35,003 nucleotides of DNA from Asaia bogorensis (lineage in GTDB: Bacteria > Pseudomonadota > Alphaproteobacteria > Acetobacterales > Acetobacteraceae): NCBI GenBank assembly GCA_945873195.1, contig CAMCDA010000023.1:1-35003 (forward strand). Reading direction: 5' to 3'. A model generated the notes under the pieces. That model ran no database searches. It saw only the letters and a program-made list of their open reading frames with translations, and had not been told where the DNA came from. A program made the translations under genes and the position numbers. Positions 13,860 to 22,798 of this stretch are shown here, in pieces. Positions within the stretch are counted from its first letter, which is position 1. Each line of letters begins with the position of its first letter.

Positions 13860-16800
13860 ATGATCTCCAAATTCTTCATCAACCGTCCCGTGCTGGCCAA
13901 TGTGCTGGCCGTGCTGATGGTCCTGCTGGGCGCGGTGTCGGTCTTCCGTCTGCCGGTCGCCCAGTATCCGAACGTGGTGCCGCCCACCGTCTCGGTGACC
14001 ACCCGCTATCCAGGCGCCGGCGCCACCGATGTGATGAACACCGTCGCCCTGCCGATCGAGCAGCAGGTCAACGGCGTGGACGGCATGATCTACATGCAGT
14101 CCACCAGCGCCTCCGATGGCACCTATTCGCTGATCGTCACCTTCGCGATCGGCACCGATCTCGATTTCGCGCAGGTGCTGGTGCAGAACCGGGTGTCCGC
14201 CGCGCTGTCATCCCTGCCCATGGCCGTGCAGGCACAGGGCGTCGTCGTCCAGAAGAAGTCCACCTCGATCCTGAAGATCATCGCCCTGACAGGCGACAAG
14301 GGCCAATTCGACAGTCTGTATCTGGCGAACTACGCGACCATCACCTTGCAGCCCGAACTGGCGCGCGTGCCGGGCGTTGGCCAGGTGACGATCTTCGGCG
14401 CCGGCCAATACGCGATGCGGATCTGGTTGAACCCCGACCAGTTGAAGGCCCGCGGCCTGACCACCGATGATGTCAAGAACGCCATCCAGCAGCAAAGCCA
14501 GCAGGTCGCCGCCGGTCAGCTCGGCGCCCCGCCCGCGCCCAACGGCACCAACTTCCAATACACGCTGAATATCGCCGGCCGGCTCGATGAGGCCGATCAA
14601 TTCGCCAACATCATCGTCAAGACCGGCTCTGACGGCACCGTCACCCGCGTCAAGGACGTGGGCCGGGTGGAGCTGGGGGCGCAGACCTACAGCCAGACGT
14701 TCACGGTCAATGGCCAGCAGGGCGCTGGCCTCGCGATCTTCCTGACACCCAGCGCCAACGCGCTGGCGGTGGCGGAAGCCGTCGACGCCAAGATGCAGTT
14801 GCTCGCGAAAAGCTTCCCGCCCGGCGTGGTCTTCTCGGTGCCGTTCGACACAACGAAATTCGTGTCGGCTTCCATCGACGAAGTCTATCGCACCCTGATC
14901 GAGGCCGGCATCCTCGTGCTGGCCGTCATCCTGGTGTTCCTGCAGGACTGGCGCGCGACGCTCGTGCCCGCCACCACCGTCCCGGTGACGATCATCGGCG
15001 CCTTTGCCGCCATGGCCGCGATGGGATTTTCGGTCAATCTCTCCACCCTGTTCGCGCTGGTGCTGGCCATCGGCATCGTCGTCGATGACGCCATCGTCGT
15101 CGTGGAAGGCGCCACCCATCAGATCGAACAGGGGCTCAGTCCGCACGACGCCGCGATCAAGGCGATGGAGCAGTTGTTCGGCCCCATCATCGGCATCACG
15201 CTCGTGCTGATGGCTGTCTTCGTGCCGACCGCCTTCCTGCCCGGCCTGACCGGAGAGCTTTACGCCCAGTTCGCGATCGTCATCTCGGCCACAGCCCTTC
15301 TCAGCGCGATCAACGCTGCGACGCTGAAGCCCACCCAGTGCGCCCTGTGGCTGCGCCCGGCCGTGCCGCCGGAAAAGCGCAACCTGTTCTTCCGCAGCTT
15401 CAACCGCGTCTACAACCCGATCGAGCGTGCCTACGCCCGCCTGATCGAGCGCATGGCTCGGCGCAGCGGCCTCATGGCGATCTGCGGCATCATCTTGATC
15501 TCCGGCGCGGTAATCGCCTTCAGCCGCGTCCCCACCGGCTTCCTGCCCCTGGAAGACCAGGGCTATCTGATGATCAGCGTCCAGTTGCCCGACGGCGCGT
15601 CCCTGGAACGAACCAGCCGAGCGATGAGCAAGGTATCGGATTTGGCGTTGAAGGTGCCGGGGGTGGAGTATGTCGTCGTGATCGGCGGCATGTCCGTGAT
15701 CGACAACAGCGCGTCGCTCGCGAATGCCGGCGTCGCCTATGTCACGCTGAAGGACTGGAGTGTCCGTGGCGCGGGCCAGGACCTGCGATCCATCTTCATG
15801 AACCTGTCCCGGGAGATGGAGCAGGTCCCCGAGGCATCGATCCTGGTCATTCCGCCCCCCGCGATCCAGGGCATCGGCAATTCCGGCGGCTTCACGATGA
15901 TGGTGGAGTTGCGTGACGGCTCCGGCGATCTGCGGAAGCTCGGGGAAATCACCAACGCGATCATCGCGGCCGCCGGCACGCAAACAGGCCTGACGCGCGT
16001 GGCCACATCGTTCCGAGCGCAGGTCCCGCAGCTTGATGTCGAGATCGATCGAACCAAGGCGCAAACGCTGGGCGTGACCGTGGGGCAGACCTTCCAGGGC
16101 ATGGCATCCTACCTGGGGTCCACCTTCGTCGGGCAGATCAACAAATTCTCCCGCACGTTCCAGGTCTATATCCAGGCCGATCAGGATTTCCGCGTCACCA
16201 CGCGGGATATCGAGAACCTCCCGGTCAAGACCGCGAACGGCACCATGGTGCCCCTGGGCACGCTGGCTAGCGTGACCCCGTCCACCGGGCCCGCGCTGAT
16301 CACGCTCTACAACCTGTATCCCGCGGCCACCGTGCTGGGGTCGCAGGCGGCCGGCTTCAGCAGCGGCGACGCACTGGGGTTGATGGAGCAGGCATCCGCC
16401 GCGACGATGCCGCCGGGTACGGCCATTGAGTGGTCGGCGATGTCGTTCCAGGAAAAGCAGGTCGGCAACCAGCTTGTCTATACGTTCGGTCTGGCGATCC
16501 TGCTGGTCTACTTGGTGTTGGCGGGCCAGTACGAAAGCTGGTACGCGCCCATCACCGTCGTCCTCTCCGTTCCTCTTTCGCTACTTGGCCCCGCGTCGGT
16601 GCTGACCGCGGCGGGTCTGGACAACAATCTTTACATCCAGATCGGTCTGATCCTGTTGATCGCGCTCTCCGCGAAGAACGCCATCCTGATCGTGGAGGTC
16701 GCGCGGGAAGAACGGGTGCTGCATGGCAAGCCAATCCTGGAAGCGGCGGTCAATGCGGCCCGCGCCCGGTTCCGCCCGATCGTCATGACGTCCTTCGCGT

Positions 16801-17009
16801 TCATCCTGGGCGTCTTGCCCCTGGTGCTCGCCACCGGCGCCGGGGCCAGCGCGCGGAAGTCCATCGGTGTGACCGTGTTCAGCGGCATGCTCGCATCCAC
16901 CTGCCTCGCGGTGCTGTTCGTGCCGTCGTTCTTCGTGGTGGTGCAGCGGTTTGAGGAATGGCTGAGCAGCGGCAAGAAGACCAAGCCAGCCGCGGTGCCA
17001 GCCGAATAA
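13860..17009 (+). CDS. RND multidrug efflux pump, HAE-1 (AcrB-type) permease
   Basis: The 1049-residue length and sequence fit the AcrB/MexB class, a proton-driven homotrimer that exports drugs and other hydrophobic compounds. It begins ISKFFINRPVLANVLAVLMV (TM1). The proton-relay residues are present: Asp409-Asp410 in TM4 (GIVVDDAIVVVEG) and Lys939 in TM10 (LSAKNAILIVE). Twelve membrane segments and two large periplasmic loops (about 30-340 and 560-870) are expected. The gene follows the adaptor by 6 bp. The outer-membrane factor is not encoded here, so a TolC-like channel must come from elsewhere. The C-terminus ends in a Lys/Ala/Pro tail. The drug range cannot be read from sequence. Confidence 0.97.
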   Translation: MISKFFINRPVLANVLAVLMVLLGAVSVFRLPVAQYPNVVPPTVSVTTRYPGAGATDVMNTVALPIEQQVNGVDGMIYMQSTSASDGTYSLIVTFAIGTDLDFAQVLVQNRVSAALSSLPMAVQAQGVVVQKKSTSILKIIALTGDKGQFDSLYLANYATITLQPELARVPGVGQVTIFGAGQYAMRIWLNPDQLKARGLTTDDVKNAIQQQSQQVAAGQLGAPPAPNGTNFQYTLNIAGRLDEADQFANIIVKTGSDGTVTRVKDVGRVELGAQTYSQTFTVNGQQGAGLAIFLTPSANALAVAEAVDAKMQLLAKSFPPGVVFSVPFDTTKFVSASIDEVYRTLIEAGILVLAVILVFLQDWRATLVPATTVPVTIIGAFAAMAAMGFSVNLSTLFALVLAIGIVVDDAIVVVEGATHQIEQGLSPHDAAIKAMEQLFGPIIGITLVLMAVFVPTAFLPGLTGELYAQFAIVISATALLSAINAATLKPTQCALWLRPAVPPEKRNLFFRSFNRVYNPIERAYARLIERMARRSGLMAICGIILISGAVIAFSRVPTGFLPLEDQGYLMISVQLPDGASLERTSRAMSKVSDLALKVPGVEYVVVIGGMSVIDNSASLANAGVAYVTLKDWSVRGAGQDLRSIFMNLSREMEQVPEASILVIPPPAIQGIGNSGGFTMMVELRDGSGDLRKLGEITNAIIAAAGTQTGLTRVATSFRAQVPQLDVEIDRTKAQTLGVTVGQTFQGMASYLGSTFVGQINKFSRTFQVYIQADQDFRVTTRDIENLPVKTANGTMVPLGTLASVTPSTGPALITLYNLYPAATVLGSQAAGFSSGDALGLMEQASAATMPPGTAIEWSAMSFQEKQVGNQLVYTFGLAILLVYLVLAGQYESWYAPITVVLSVPLSLLGPASVLTAAGLDNNLYIQIGLILLIALSAKNAILIVEVAREERVLHGKPILEAAVNAARARFRPIVMTSFAFILGVLPLVLATGAGASARKSIGVTVFSGMLASTCLAVLFVPSFFVVVQRFEEWLSSGKKTKPAAVPAE

Positions 17010-17026
17010 CCGGGAGGGATCGTTCC

Positions 17027-18001
17027 ATGTCCGTCATTCTGGGTTCCGGCGAATACCGGTATCGGGTCGAGGAAGGCTGGGGGCAATTGCCCGAAGGCTG
17101 GTCGTTCCATGAGGTCGGCGCGGTGGGTGTCGACCGCAACGACAATGTCTATGTCTTCAACCGCGGCGAACACCCGATGATGGTGTTCGATCGGGAGGGT
17201 ACGTTCCTACGTTCATGGGGGGAGGGTCTGTTCCCCCGCGCCCACGGCGTCCACATGGGACCGGACGACACGATCTGGCTGACCGATGACGGCGCCCATT
17301 GCGTCCGGCAATGCAGCCTGGACGGCAAGGTTCTGATGACCCTCGGCATCCCCGGCAAGCCGGCCCCGTTCATGAGCGGGCAGCCCTTCTGCCGCTGCAC
17401 CCATACCGCCCTGTCGCCGAAGGGAGAGATCTACGTATCCGACGGCTACGGCAACGCGCAGGTCCACAAATACGCGCCCGACGGCCGGCACATGATGTCG
17501 TGGGGTCGTTGCGGGATCGGAGAGGGTGAGTTCAACCTGCCCCACAACATCCATTGCGATGCCGATGGTTGGGTCTACGTCGCGGATCGGGAGAACCACC
17601 GCATCCAGGTCTTCGACGGCAACGGCAGGTTCGAAACGGCCTGGAGCAACGTCCTCCACCGCCCCAGCGCGCTGTTCATGACGCGGGGCGCCTGTCCGCT
17701 GTGCTTTGTGGGAGAGGTCGGGCCGTACCTGGGCTCCAATCGTGGCTTCCCCAATCTTGGGCCGCGGGTCAGCATCCTTTCCAACACCGGGAAGGTTCTG
17801 GCGCGCCTGGGGTTCGAGGAAAACGCGCACGGCCAGGCTCCTGGACAGTTCATGTCGCCGCATGGGATCGCGGTGGACTCGCGTGGCGATATCTATGTCG
17901 GGGAGGTCTCGGTCGCGTCCTGGCCATCCCTGTTCCCAGGGCAACCCCGGCCGGAGAAACTGCGAAGCCTGCAAAAGCTGGTGCGGGTCGGTGCTGCATG
18001 A
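17027..18001 (+). CDS. NHL-repeat beta-propeller protein (PAL-like)
   Basis: This 324-residue protein consists of NHL-type repeats of a beta-propeller: blades include GVDRNDNVYVFNRGEH (about residue 32), HMGPDDTIWLTDDGAH (about 75), ALSPKGEIYVSDGYG (about 128), HCDADGWVYVADRENHRIQV (about 175) and AVDSRGDIYVGEVS (about 285). It resembles the lyase domain of peptidyl-alpha-hydroxyglycine alpha-amidating lyase and related 6-bladed propellers, which bind metal in the central pore. I see no signal peptide. GGGAGGG is well placed before the ATG at 17027, 18 bp after the pump gene. Its end overlaps the phosphopantetheinyl transferase start. Enzyme versus binding function is undecided. Confidence 0.85.
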   Translation: MSVILGSGEYRYRVEEGWGQLPEGWSFHEVGAVGVDRNDNVYVFNRGEHPMMVFDREGTFLRSWGEGLFPRAHGVHMGPDDTIWLTDDGAHCVRQCSLDGKVLMTLGIPGKPAPFMSGQPFCRCTHTALSPKGEIYVSDGYGNAQVHKYAPDGRHMMSWGRCGIGEGEFNLPHNIHCDADGWVYVADRENHRIQVFDGNGRFETAWSNVLHRPSALFMTRGACPLCFVGEVGPYLGSNRGFPNLGPRVSILSNTGKVLARLGFEENAHGQAPGQFMSPHGIAVDSRGDIYVGEVSVASWPSLFPGQPRPEKLRSLQKLVRVGAA

Positions 18002-18758
18002 TCTCCCGCCGGTCGTCCCGCGGGAGACGCTGAACCCGGAATCGGGCATCATCGATCTGTGGTGGTATCCCTACGGTTCCACCACCGATCCGGCCCTGTT
18101 GGCGGAACACGCCGCCTTGATGACGCCGGAGGAGCGGGCGCGGCATGACCGGTTCGTCGGGGCGGCCGATCGGGCGCTGTTCCTGGCGACGCGCGCCCTG
18201 GTCCGCACTACGCTGTCTCGTTACGCCTCCGTGGCGCCGGCTGACTGGCGGTTCGGCACTCATGCCCGCGGCAAGCCGCATATCGAGGCGCCGGCGACCA
18301 CGCCGCCGCTGCGCTTCAACCTGTCGAACACGCACGGGCTGATCGTTTGCGCGGTCAGCACGACGTTTGACGCCATGGGTGTGGATACGGAGCCGGCGGA
18401 TCGGCGCAATGCCAGTGTGGCGCTCGCGGATCGTTATTTCTCACCGACCGAGGTCGCGGCATTGAATGCCCTGCCGGCCGACCGGCAACAGCGACGGTTC
18501 CTTTCGTACTGGACGTTGAAGGAAAGCTACATCAAGGCGCGTGGCTTGGGTTTGGCGATCCCGCTGGATCAGTTTTCATTCCTGCTGGATGACGACCGCA
18601 TCGGGATCGCGTTTGACCCGCGCCTGGGCGACAATCCCACGCGCTGGCGGTTTGCGTTGATGGAGGCGCAACCGAACCATCTGGTCGCGATAGGCACCGA
18701 CACCGGCGGGGCGGAGTGGTCGTTGCGCGCCCGCCGTGTCGTGCCGTTGGTGGATTGA
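17991..18758 (+). CDS. 4'-phosphopantetheinyl transferase, Sfp type
   Basis: The enzyme moves 4'-phosphopantetheine from coenzyme A to a serine of a carrier protein. The 255-residue protein shows the Sfp-type signatures: Gly130-Val-Asp132-x-Glu134 (AMGVDTEPADRR), binding Mg and CoA phosphate, and Trp174...Lys177-Glu178-x-x-x-Lys182 (YWTLKESYIKARGLGL). The N-terminal part has the RFNLSNTHGLIVCAV strand typical of the family. The likely start is GTG at 17991, inside the last codons of the NHL gene (11-nt overlap), so translation is probably coupled; the exact start is uncertain because the ribosome site is weak. No polyketide, peptide synthetase or fatty-acid gene adjoins it. The gene ends 6 bp from the convergent dehydrogenase gene. 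Confidence 0.9.
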   Translation: MLHDLPPVVPRETLNPESGIIDLWWYPYGSTTDPALLAEHAALMTPEERARHDRFVGAADRALFLATRALVRTTLSRYASVAPADWRFGTHARGKPHIEAPATTPPLRFNLSNTHGLIVCAVSTTFDAMGVDTEPADRRNASVALADRYFSPTEVAALNALPADRQQRRFLSYWTLKESYIKARGLGLAIPLDQFSFLLDDDRIGIAFDPRLGDNPTRWRFALMEAQPNHLVAIGTDTGGAEWSLRARRVVPLVD

Positions 18759-18764
18759 TCCCCT

Positions 18765-19934
18765 TTACCAGGCCGCGTCGAGCAGCATCCGCACCGTCGG
18801 CGGTCCCTCGATCTTGCGCGGGTTCGTGTGAATCCACCGGTCGTGCATGGAATTGACGGCGATCGTATCGAGTTGATCCGCTTTCACGCCGACCGCCCGT
18901 AGTGTGCCGGGCAGGCCCAGGTCGGCGATTAGTTCCGCCACCGCGTCGGCGGCCTTCATGTTTGGCCGGCCCATCGCCTCCGCCACCATGACCTGGCGCT
19001 CGGCGTTCACTGGTTCGTTGAACCGCAGCACCGAGGGCAGCATGACGCAGGAGGTGTAGCCGTGCGGCACATCGGCGGTGCCGCCCAGCACATGGCCGAT
19101 GCCGTGCGAGGCACCCTTCGAGACGCCATTCTGCGACCCCATGATCGACATCCAGGCGCCCAACTGGCAGTCCAGCCTCGCTTCCAGATCGGTGGGGTTG
19201 GCCTTGACCGCGCGCAGCCCGCGGGAGAGCAGGCGCAGCGTGTGCATGGATGCACCGTCCGAGAACGGGGTGGCGTTGATCGAGCAGATATCCTCGACCG
19301 CATGATCGACGGCGCGGATGCCGGTTGACAGGAACAGCCATTCCGGCGTGTGAACGGTGACGGCGGGATCGAGGATGACGGCCTGCGGCATCATCAGTTC
19401 CATGCCGTAGGATTGTTTCAGATGCCGCTCGGTGTCGGTGCAGCCGGCGAACCAGGTGAACTCCCCGGCCGAGAGCGTGGTAGGCACGGCGATGAAGCGG
19501 GCGCCTGGCGGTTTGGTGGGCGGGCGGATGGTCTTGCCCTCGGGGGAGATGGTCGCGTGGAAGGCGTCGAGCTGGCGCGGATCGGTGATGTCGTTGCCGA
19601 GGCAAAGCCCGACCATCTTGGCCGCGTCGGTGACGGACCCGCCGCCGACGGTGACCAGCAGGTCGGCCTTGGCGGCCCGGGCCTCATTCGCCGCGGCAAC
19701 CACGTCGATGCGGGGTGTATGGGCGCCGATCTTCCCGCACACGCCGGCGAGGCGGTTGCCCAGCACGCCGCGCACCTGGTCGACGACATCGGTTTCCCGC
19801 GCCAGCGTGCCGCTGACCATGACGTAGACGGCCTGTGATTGCAGCCGCTCCAATTCGGCGGTCAGCGCGTCCTTCAGGGGAATGCCCTGGATGACCCGAT
19901 CCATCGGCGGGTAGCGGTGGATGCCTTGGAACAT
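18765..19934 (-). CDS. Iron-containing alcohol dehydrogenase family protein
   Basis: This 389-residue protein has the type III ADH fold: the NAD-binding VTVGGGSVTDAAKMVG (95-110) and PTTLSAGEFT, and a C-terminal helical metal domain. Three of four usual iron ligands are seen, His211 (VDHAVED), His277 (ASHGIGH) and His291 (VPHGY), with the extra His281. The first ligand, normally Asp in a G-M-D-A-x-x-H-A context, is Arg207 (GIRAVDHAVE), as in some maleylacetate-reductase-like members. Metal use and substrate are therefore uncertain. The ATG at 19934 follows AGGGAGA. It reads toward the phosphopantetheinyl transferase gene with only 6 bp between. A role in alcohol/aldehyde or maleylacetate reduction is possible. 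Confidence 0.9.
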   Translation of the reverse strand: MFQGIHRYPPMDRVIQGIPLKDALTAELERLQSQAVYVMVSGTLARETDVVDQVRGVLGNRLAGVCGKIGAHTPRIDVVAAANEARAAKADLLVTVGGGSVTDAAKMVGLCLGNDITDPRQLDAFHATISPEGKTIRPPTKPPGARFIAVPTTLSAGEFTWFAGCTDTERHLKQSYGMELMMPQAVILDPAVTVHTPEWLFLSTGIRAVDHAVEDICSINATPFSDGASMHTLRLLSRGLRAVKANPTDLEARLDCQLGAWMSIMGSQNGVSKGASHGIGHVLGGTADVPHGYTSCVMLPSVLRFNEPVNAERQVMVAEAMGRPNMKAADAVAELIADLGLPGTLRAVGVKADQLDTIAVNSMHDRWIHTNPRKIEGPPTVRMLLDAAW

Positions 19935-20032
19935 GGTTTGTCTCCCTGTGTCGGTGGGGCGCGTTGTTCCCCGATGCTGTGCCTGACGGTGTTGGTTGAT
20001 CCGGTGGCCGATCTGGCGGTGGCGCGGAGGCT

Positions 20033-20137
20033 GCCCCACGTCGTCCCGGGCGGAGGCCCGAATTCCACGACTTTCCCCTGTCGCGAGCCGGCAAGTCGTG
20101 GATAGCGGCCCTTCGGCCCCTACGACGCAAGTGGGGC
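20033..20137. repeat. Nested long inverted repeat
   Basis: The outer arms are GCCCCAC+GTCGT (20033-20044) and ACGAC...GTGGGGC (20122-20137). Inside lie a small hairpin CGGGC/GCCCG (20047-20060) and a perfect 9-bp pair, CCACGACTT (20065-20073) with AAGTCGTGG (20093-20101). The whole fills most of the 260-bp gap between the dehydrogenase and reductase genes. It resembles the larger structure at 25087-25177 and looks like a non-coding mobile palindromic repeat. Confidence 0.6.
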
Positions 20138-20194
20138 GGTGCCCGGAATGACGTGGCGGGTGGGGCGGCGAGATGCCCTCACAACCGTTCAGCC

Positions 20195-21040
20195 TCAGTC
20201 CTTCTTCGCGCAGAACGCGTCCAGCATGTCGCACTCCACCTTCCCGCCCTCATAATCCGCCGCGATCCGCTCGTACAGCGAGGCGGCGGCCTCGTAGAAC
20301 TGCGCGCCGGCAGGGTCTTCGGAGACGAAGGCGGAGATTTCCTCCATCTCGGCCACCCAGCGATAGGCCTTGGAGTGCATCTTCGGCATCTGCCGCGTCA
20401 GCCACCCGTACAAAGCGGGCTGGCTGACCGCCATCTCCGCCTTCAGCGCATCCGCCGTGCCGGCCCGGGTGGCCGCCAGCATCATCGCGGCGCCGAGGGC
20501 AGTGAATCCCTTGGTGATCCCGGCATAGGACATCTTCATGGCCGACGCCGCGCCGATCGGCCCGGGCTGGATCGGCATCGACAGCCCGTATTCGGTCAGG
20601 ACAGCGGCCTTGGGCGCGTCCTCCCCCGACAGATAGATGCGCGTGTTCTTCGAGTCGGGCTCCGGCGGCGGTCCGATGATCCCGCCATCGACAAAGGTCG
20701 CCCCGGCCGCCTGCACCACGGCCGCCACGCGCAGCACCGTCTTCGGGTCGAGCGCGTTGCAGTCCACATAGATCGGCTTGCGGTTGGCGTTCCGGAGCGC
20801 CGGAGCCAGCCGCTCCGCCAGGCTGACGGCATCGCCGGGGGGCAGGATGGAGAGGATGATATCGGCCTCGGCGATCCCGGCGTCGGTGGCGTCCACCATG
20901 CCAGCATCGGCGGCCCGGGCCAGCGTGGCGGCGCTGCGGCCGGCCAGCGAGGTCCGGACCTCCAGCCCCTTTTCGGTCAGGCGTTTGGCGACGGCGCTGC
21001 CCATGATGCCGGGTGCGATCACGGCGACGATCGGTTTCAT
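20195..21040 (-). CDS. 6-phosphogluconate dehydrogenase-like NAD(P) reductase with DUF1932 C-terminus
   Basis: The 281-residue protein starts with a Rossmann fold (MKPIVAVIAPGIMGSAVAKR); the first glycine of the GxGxMG motif is Ala here. IILSILPPGDAVSLAERL and FVDGGIIGPPPEPDSKNTRI are typical of the 3-hydroxyisobutyrate/6-phosphogluconate dehydrogenase superfamily. The C-terminal helical half (KMSYAGITKGFTALGAAMML, with Lys in the catalytic position) resembles the DUF1932 branch. The ATG at 21040 follows GGGGGAGG. It would oxidise a hydroxy acid with NAD(P); the substrate is unknown. The EamA exporter gene ends 63 bp upstream on the same strand, so co-transcription is possible. Confidence 0.88.
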   Translation of the reverse strand: MKPIVAVIAPGIMGSAVAKRLTEKGLEVRTSLAGRSAATLARAADAGMVDATDAGIAEADIILSILPPGDAVSLAERLAPALRNANRKPIYVDCNALDPKTVLRVAAVVQAAGATFVDGGIIGPPPEPDSKNTRIYLSGEDAPKAAVLTEYGLSMPIQPGPIGAASAMKMSYAGITKGFTALGAAMMLAATRAGTADALKAEMAVSQPALYGWLTRQMPKMHSKAYRWVAEMEEISAFVSEDPAGAQFYEAAASLYERIAADYEGGKVECDMLDAFCAKKD

Positions 21041-21103
21041 ATCCAGGCCTCCCCCTGTTTCATCGCGGGCAGCATGGCGAAGGCGGTGCCCCAACGGAAG
21101 GGG

Positions 21104-21964
21104 TTACGGAGTTCGCCGTTCCGCGACCACCAGCACGATGCCGGACAGTGCGATCAGCCCAGCGCCGAACCACACGGCGGAGGACGGAATGTCGCCCCAG
21201 ATCGCCCAACCCAGCAGGAAGGCCCAGACCAGGGCGGTATATTCCACGGTCGCCATGACCGAGGCTGGAGTCCGTCGAGCCATCTCGAACACCAGGAACT
21301 GCGCCAGGCCCCCGAAGGCGCCGACGGATGCGAGCAAAGCCAGCTCCATCAGGTCGGGCGTGTCCCAGGTGGTGACGCAGACCGCCGCCGTGATCGGCAG
21401 GAAGATCGCGTTGTTGAACAGCATCTGGATCAGGGAGGACTCGCGCCGGGCGATCTGGCGCATGAGGATGATGGCGTATCCCCAAAGCGCGGCGGCGATC
21501 AGGACCAGCAGCGTGGGCAGGGAGGCACGGACTCCGAATGGATCTGCCGCGAACATCACGCCCACGAACCCGATCGACACCGCGAGCCAGCGGGTCGGCG
21601 TCACGGTTTCCTTCAGCACCCGCGCCGCCAGCAGGGTCACCATGATGGGGGCGGCGAAATACAGGGTTAGCAACTGCGCCAGCCCCATGCTGCGGGCGGC
21701 CGTGTAGTAGCAGATCCAGGCCGTCATGGTGATCGCGGCGCGGAAGGCCAGTGTCCGCTTCAGCGGAGTCTCGATCGCACGCTTCACCAGCGGGCAGCGC
21801 CCGATGCACAGGCAGGCGGCCAGGATCGTCGCGCTGCGGAAGAACAGGACCTGCCAGACGGACAGCGTTTCGACCAGGAACTTGATCGCGGCGTCATGCA
21901 CGGCGAACAGCCCATAGGCCAGAACGCCGAGGCCGATGCCAAGAAGAGTCGCGTTCCCGCCCAT
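21104..21964 (-). CDS. DMT superfamily transporter, EamA type
   Basis: The 286-residue membrane protein has ten predicted hydrophobic helices in two EamA repeats (residues about 10-140 and 155-280), as in drug/metabolite exporters of the RhaT/YdcZ kind. Markers are LLTLYFAAPIMVTLLA in the first half and ALVWAFLLGWAIWGDIPS in the second. The ATG at 21964 is chosen because AGGAG lies 8 nt upstream; a GTG at 22042 would add a hydrophilic leader without a ribosome site. The family exports small metabolites or amino acids across the inner membrane; the substrate is not predictable. It may share a message with the reductase downstream. Confidence 0.88.
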   Translation of the reverse strand: MGGNATLLGIGLGVLAYGLFAVHDAAIKFLVETLSVWQVLFFRSATILAACLCIGRCPLVKRAIETPLKRTLAFRAAITMTAWICYYTAARSMGLAQLLTLYFAAPIMVTLLAARVLKETVTPTRWLAVSIGFVGVMFAADPFGVRASLPTLLVLIAAALWGYAIILMRQIARRESSLIQMLFNNAIFLPITAAVCVTTWDTPDLMELALLASVGAFGGLAQFLVFEMARRTPASVMATVEYTALVWAFLLGWAIWGDIPSSAVWFGAGLIALSGIVLVVAERRTP

Positions 21965-22069
21965 GATCCCGGCTCCTAGCACGGGCGGCAGGGAGGGGAA
22001 CGCGTTATCGGCGCGGACCCGCTCCGCGCGGTGAATTGTCACGGAAAAGGCGACGTCCCCGTGGAAGCC

Positions 22070-22798
22070 CTATCGGGTTGTGCCGAGCCGCAGCACCGCC
22101 AGCCACGCGGGATCGGCTGGTTCCAGGATGCCGTCTGCGCCGACCGGAAAGAACCGCCGCGTCACGGCATTGCCGACATTGCCGCCCACCGCCGGGATCG
22201 CGCCATCGATGGGTCCACCCACCACGATGTCGCAATGCGACGGAAACCGCCCCGTCGGCAAATCCTCAAACCGCAACCCCGCCGCTCGGCCGCGCCCCCG
22301 GCAGATCAGATCGCCAGGCTGGGGGGCATAGGCATCGGGCGGTTGGGCGGTCATCACCCAGCGCCCGCCGCGCCGGGACGCGTTGATGTATTCGGCATGA
22401 TCGGCGGCATAGGGAAAGCGCGGCCCGGCCCCGGCCGTCCGCATGACGTAGGAGATGAAGGCCGCCGACCAGGCGTATTTGCCGTCTTCCTCGGGGGCGA
22501 AGGTCCGGCCCAACCCGTCATGGCGGCCGGTCCAGCCGCTTTCCTCCGATCCCGCGTCCATCCCGAGCCACCAGTATTCGCCGATGCGCTGCCACAGGCC
22601 CTGGTCTCGTTCGGACTGGTCGCCCTCTGTCTCCGGCAGGTCGAGCGAGCCGAAGGCCCGCCATTCCCGCAGCGCGATCGCGACGACGGTATCGCGGGAG
22701 AAAGCCTGGTAGGGCACGCGGGCGAACGGCGGCACGTGGGAGTCGAGCGACGGCGCGCAGGCGGACAAAGCCAGCACCAGGGCCAGCACGAGCCTCAT
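22070..22798 (-). CDS. DUF2272 domain lipoprotein
   Basis: This 242-residue protein begins with a lipoprotein signal (MRLVLALVLALSACAPS; lipobox LSAC, Cys14), so it is likely anchored to a membrane on the periplasmic side. The rest matches the DUF2272 type: WSAAFISYVMRTAGAG, HAEYINASRR, PQPGDLICRGRG and SHCDIVVGG recall NlpC/P60- or CHAP-like cysteine hydrolases, with Cys (LICRG) and His (SHCDIV) as possible active-site residues, although I cannot align them with certainty. Its ATG overlaps the upstream permease stop by 4 nt, so it is translated with the ABC transporter. That linkage is unexpected for a cell-wall-type enzyme. Confidence 0.82.
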   Translation of the reverse strand: MRLVLALVLALSACAPSLDSHVPPFARVPYQAFSRDTVVAIALREWRAFGSLDLPETEGDQSERDQGLWQRIGEYWWLGMDAGSEESGWTGRHDGLGRTFAPEEDGKYAWSAAFISYVMRTAGAGPRFPYAADHAEYINASRRGGRWVMTAQPPDAYAPQPGDLICRGRGRAAGLRFEDLPTGRFPSHCDIVVGGPIDGAIPAVGGNVGNAVTRRFFPVGADGILEPADPAWLAVLRLGTTR

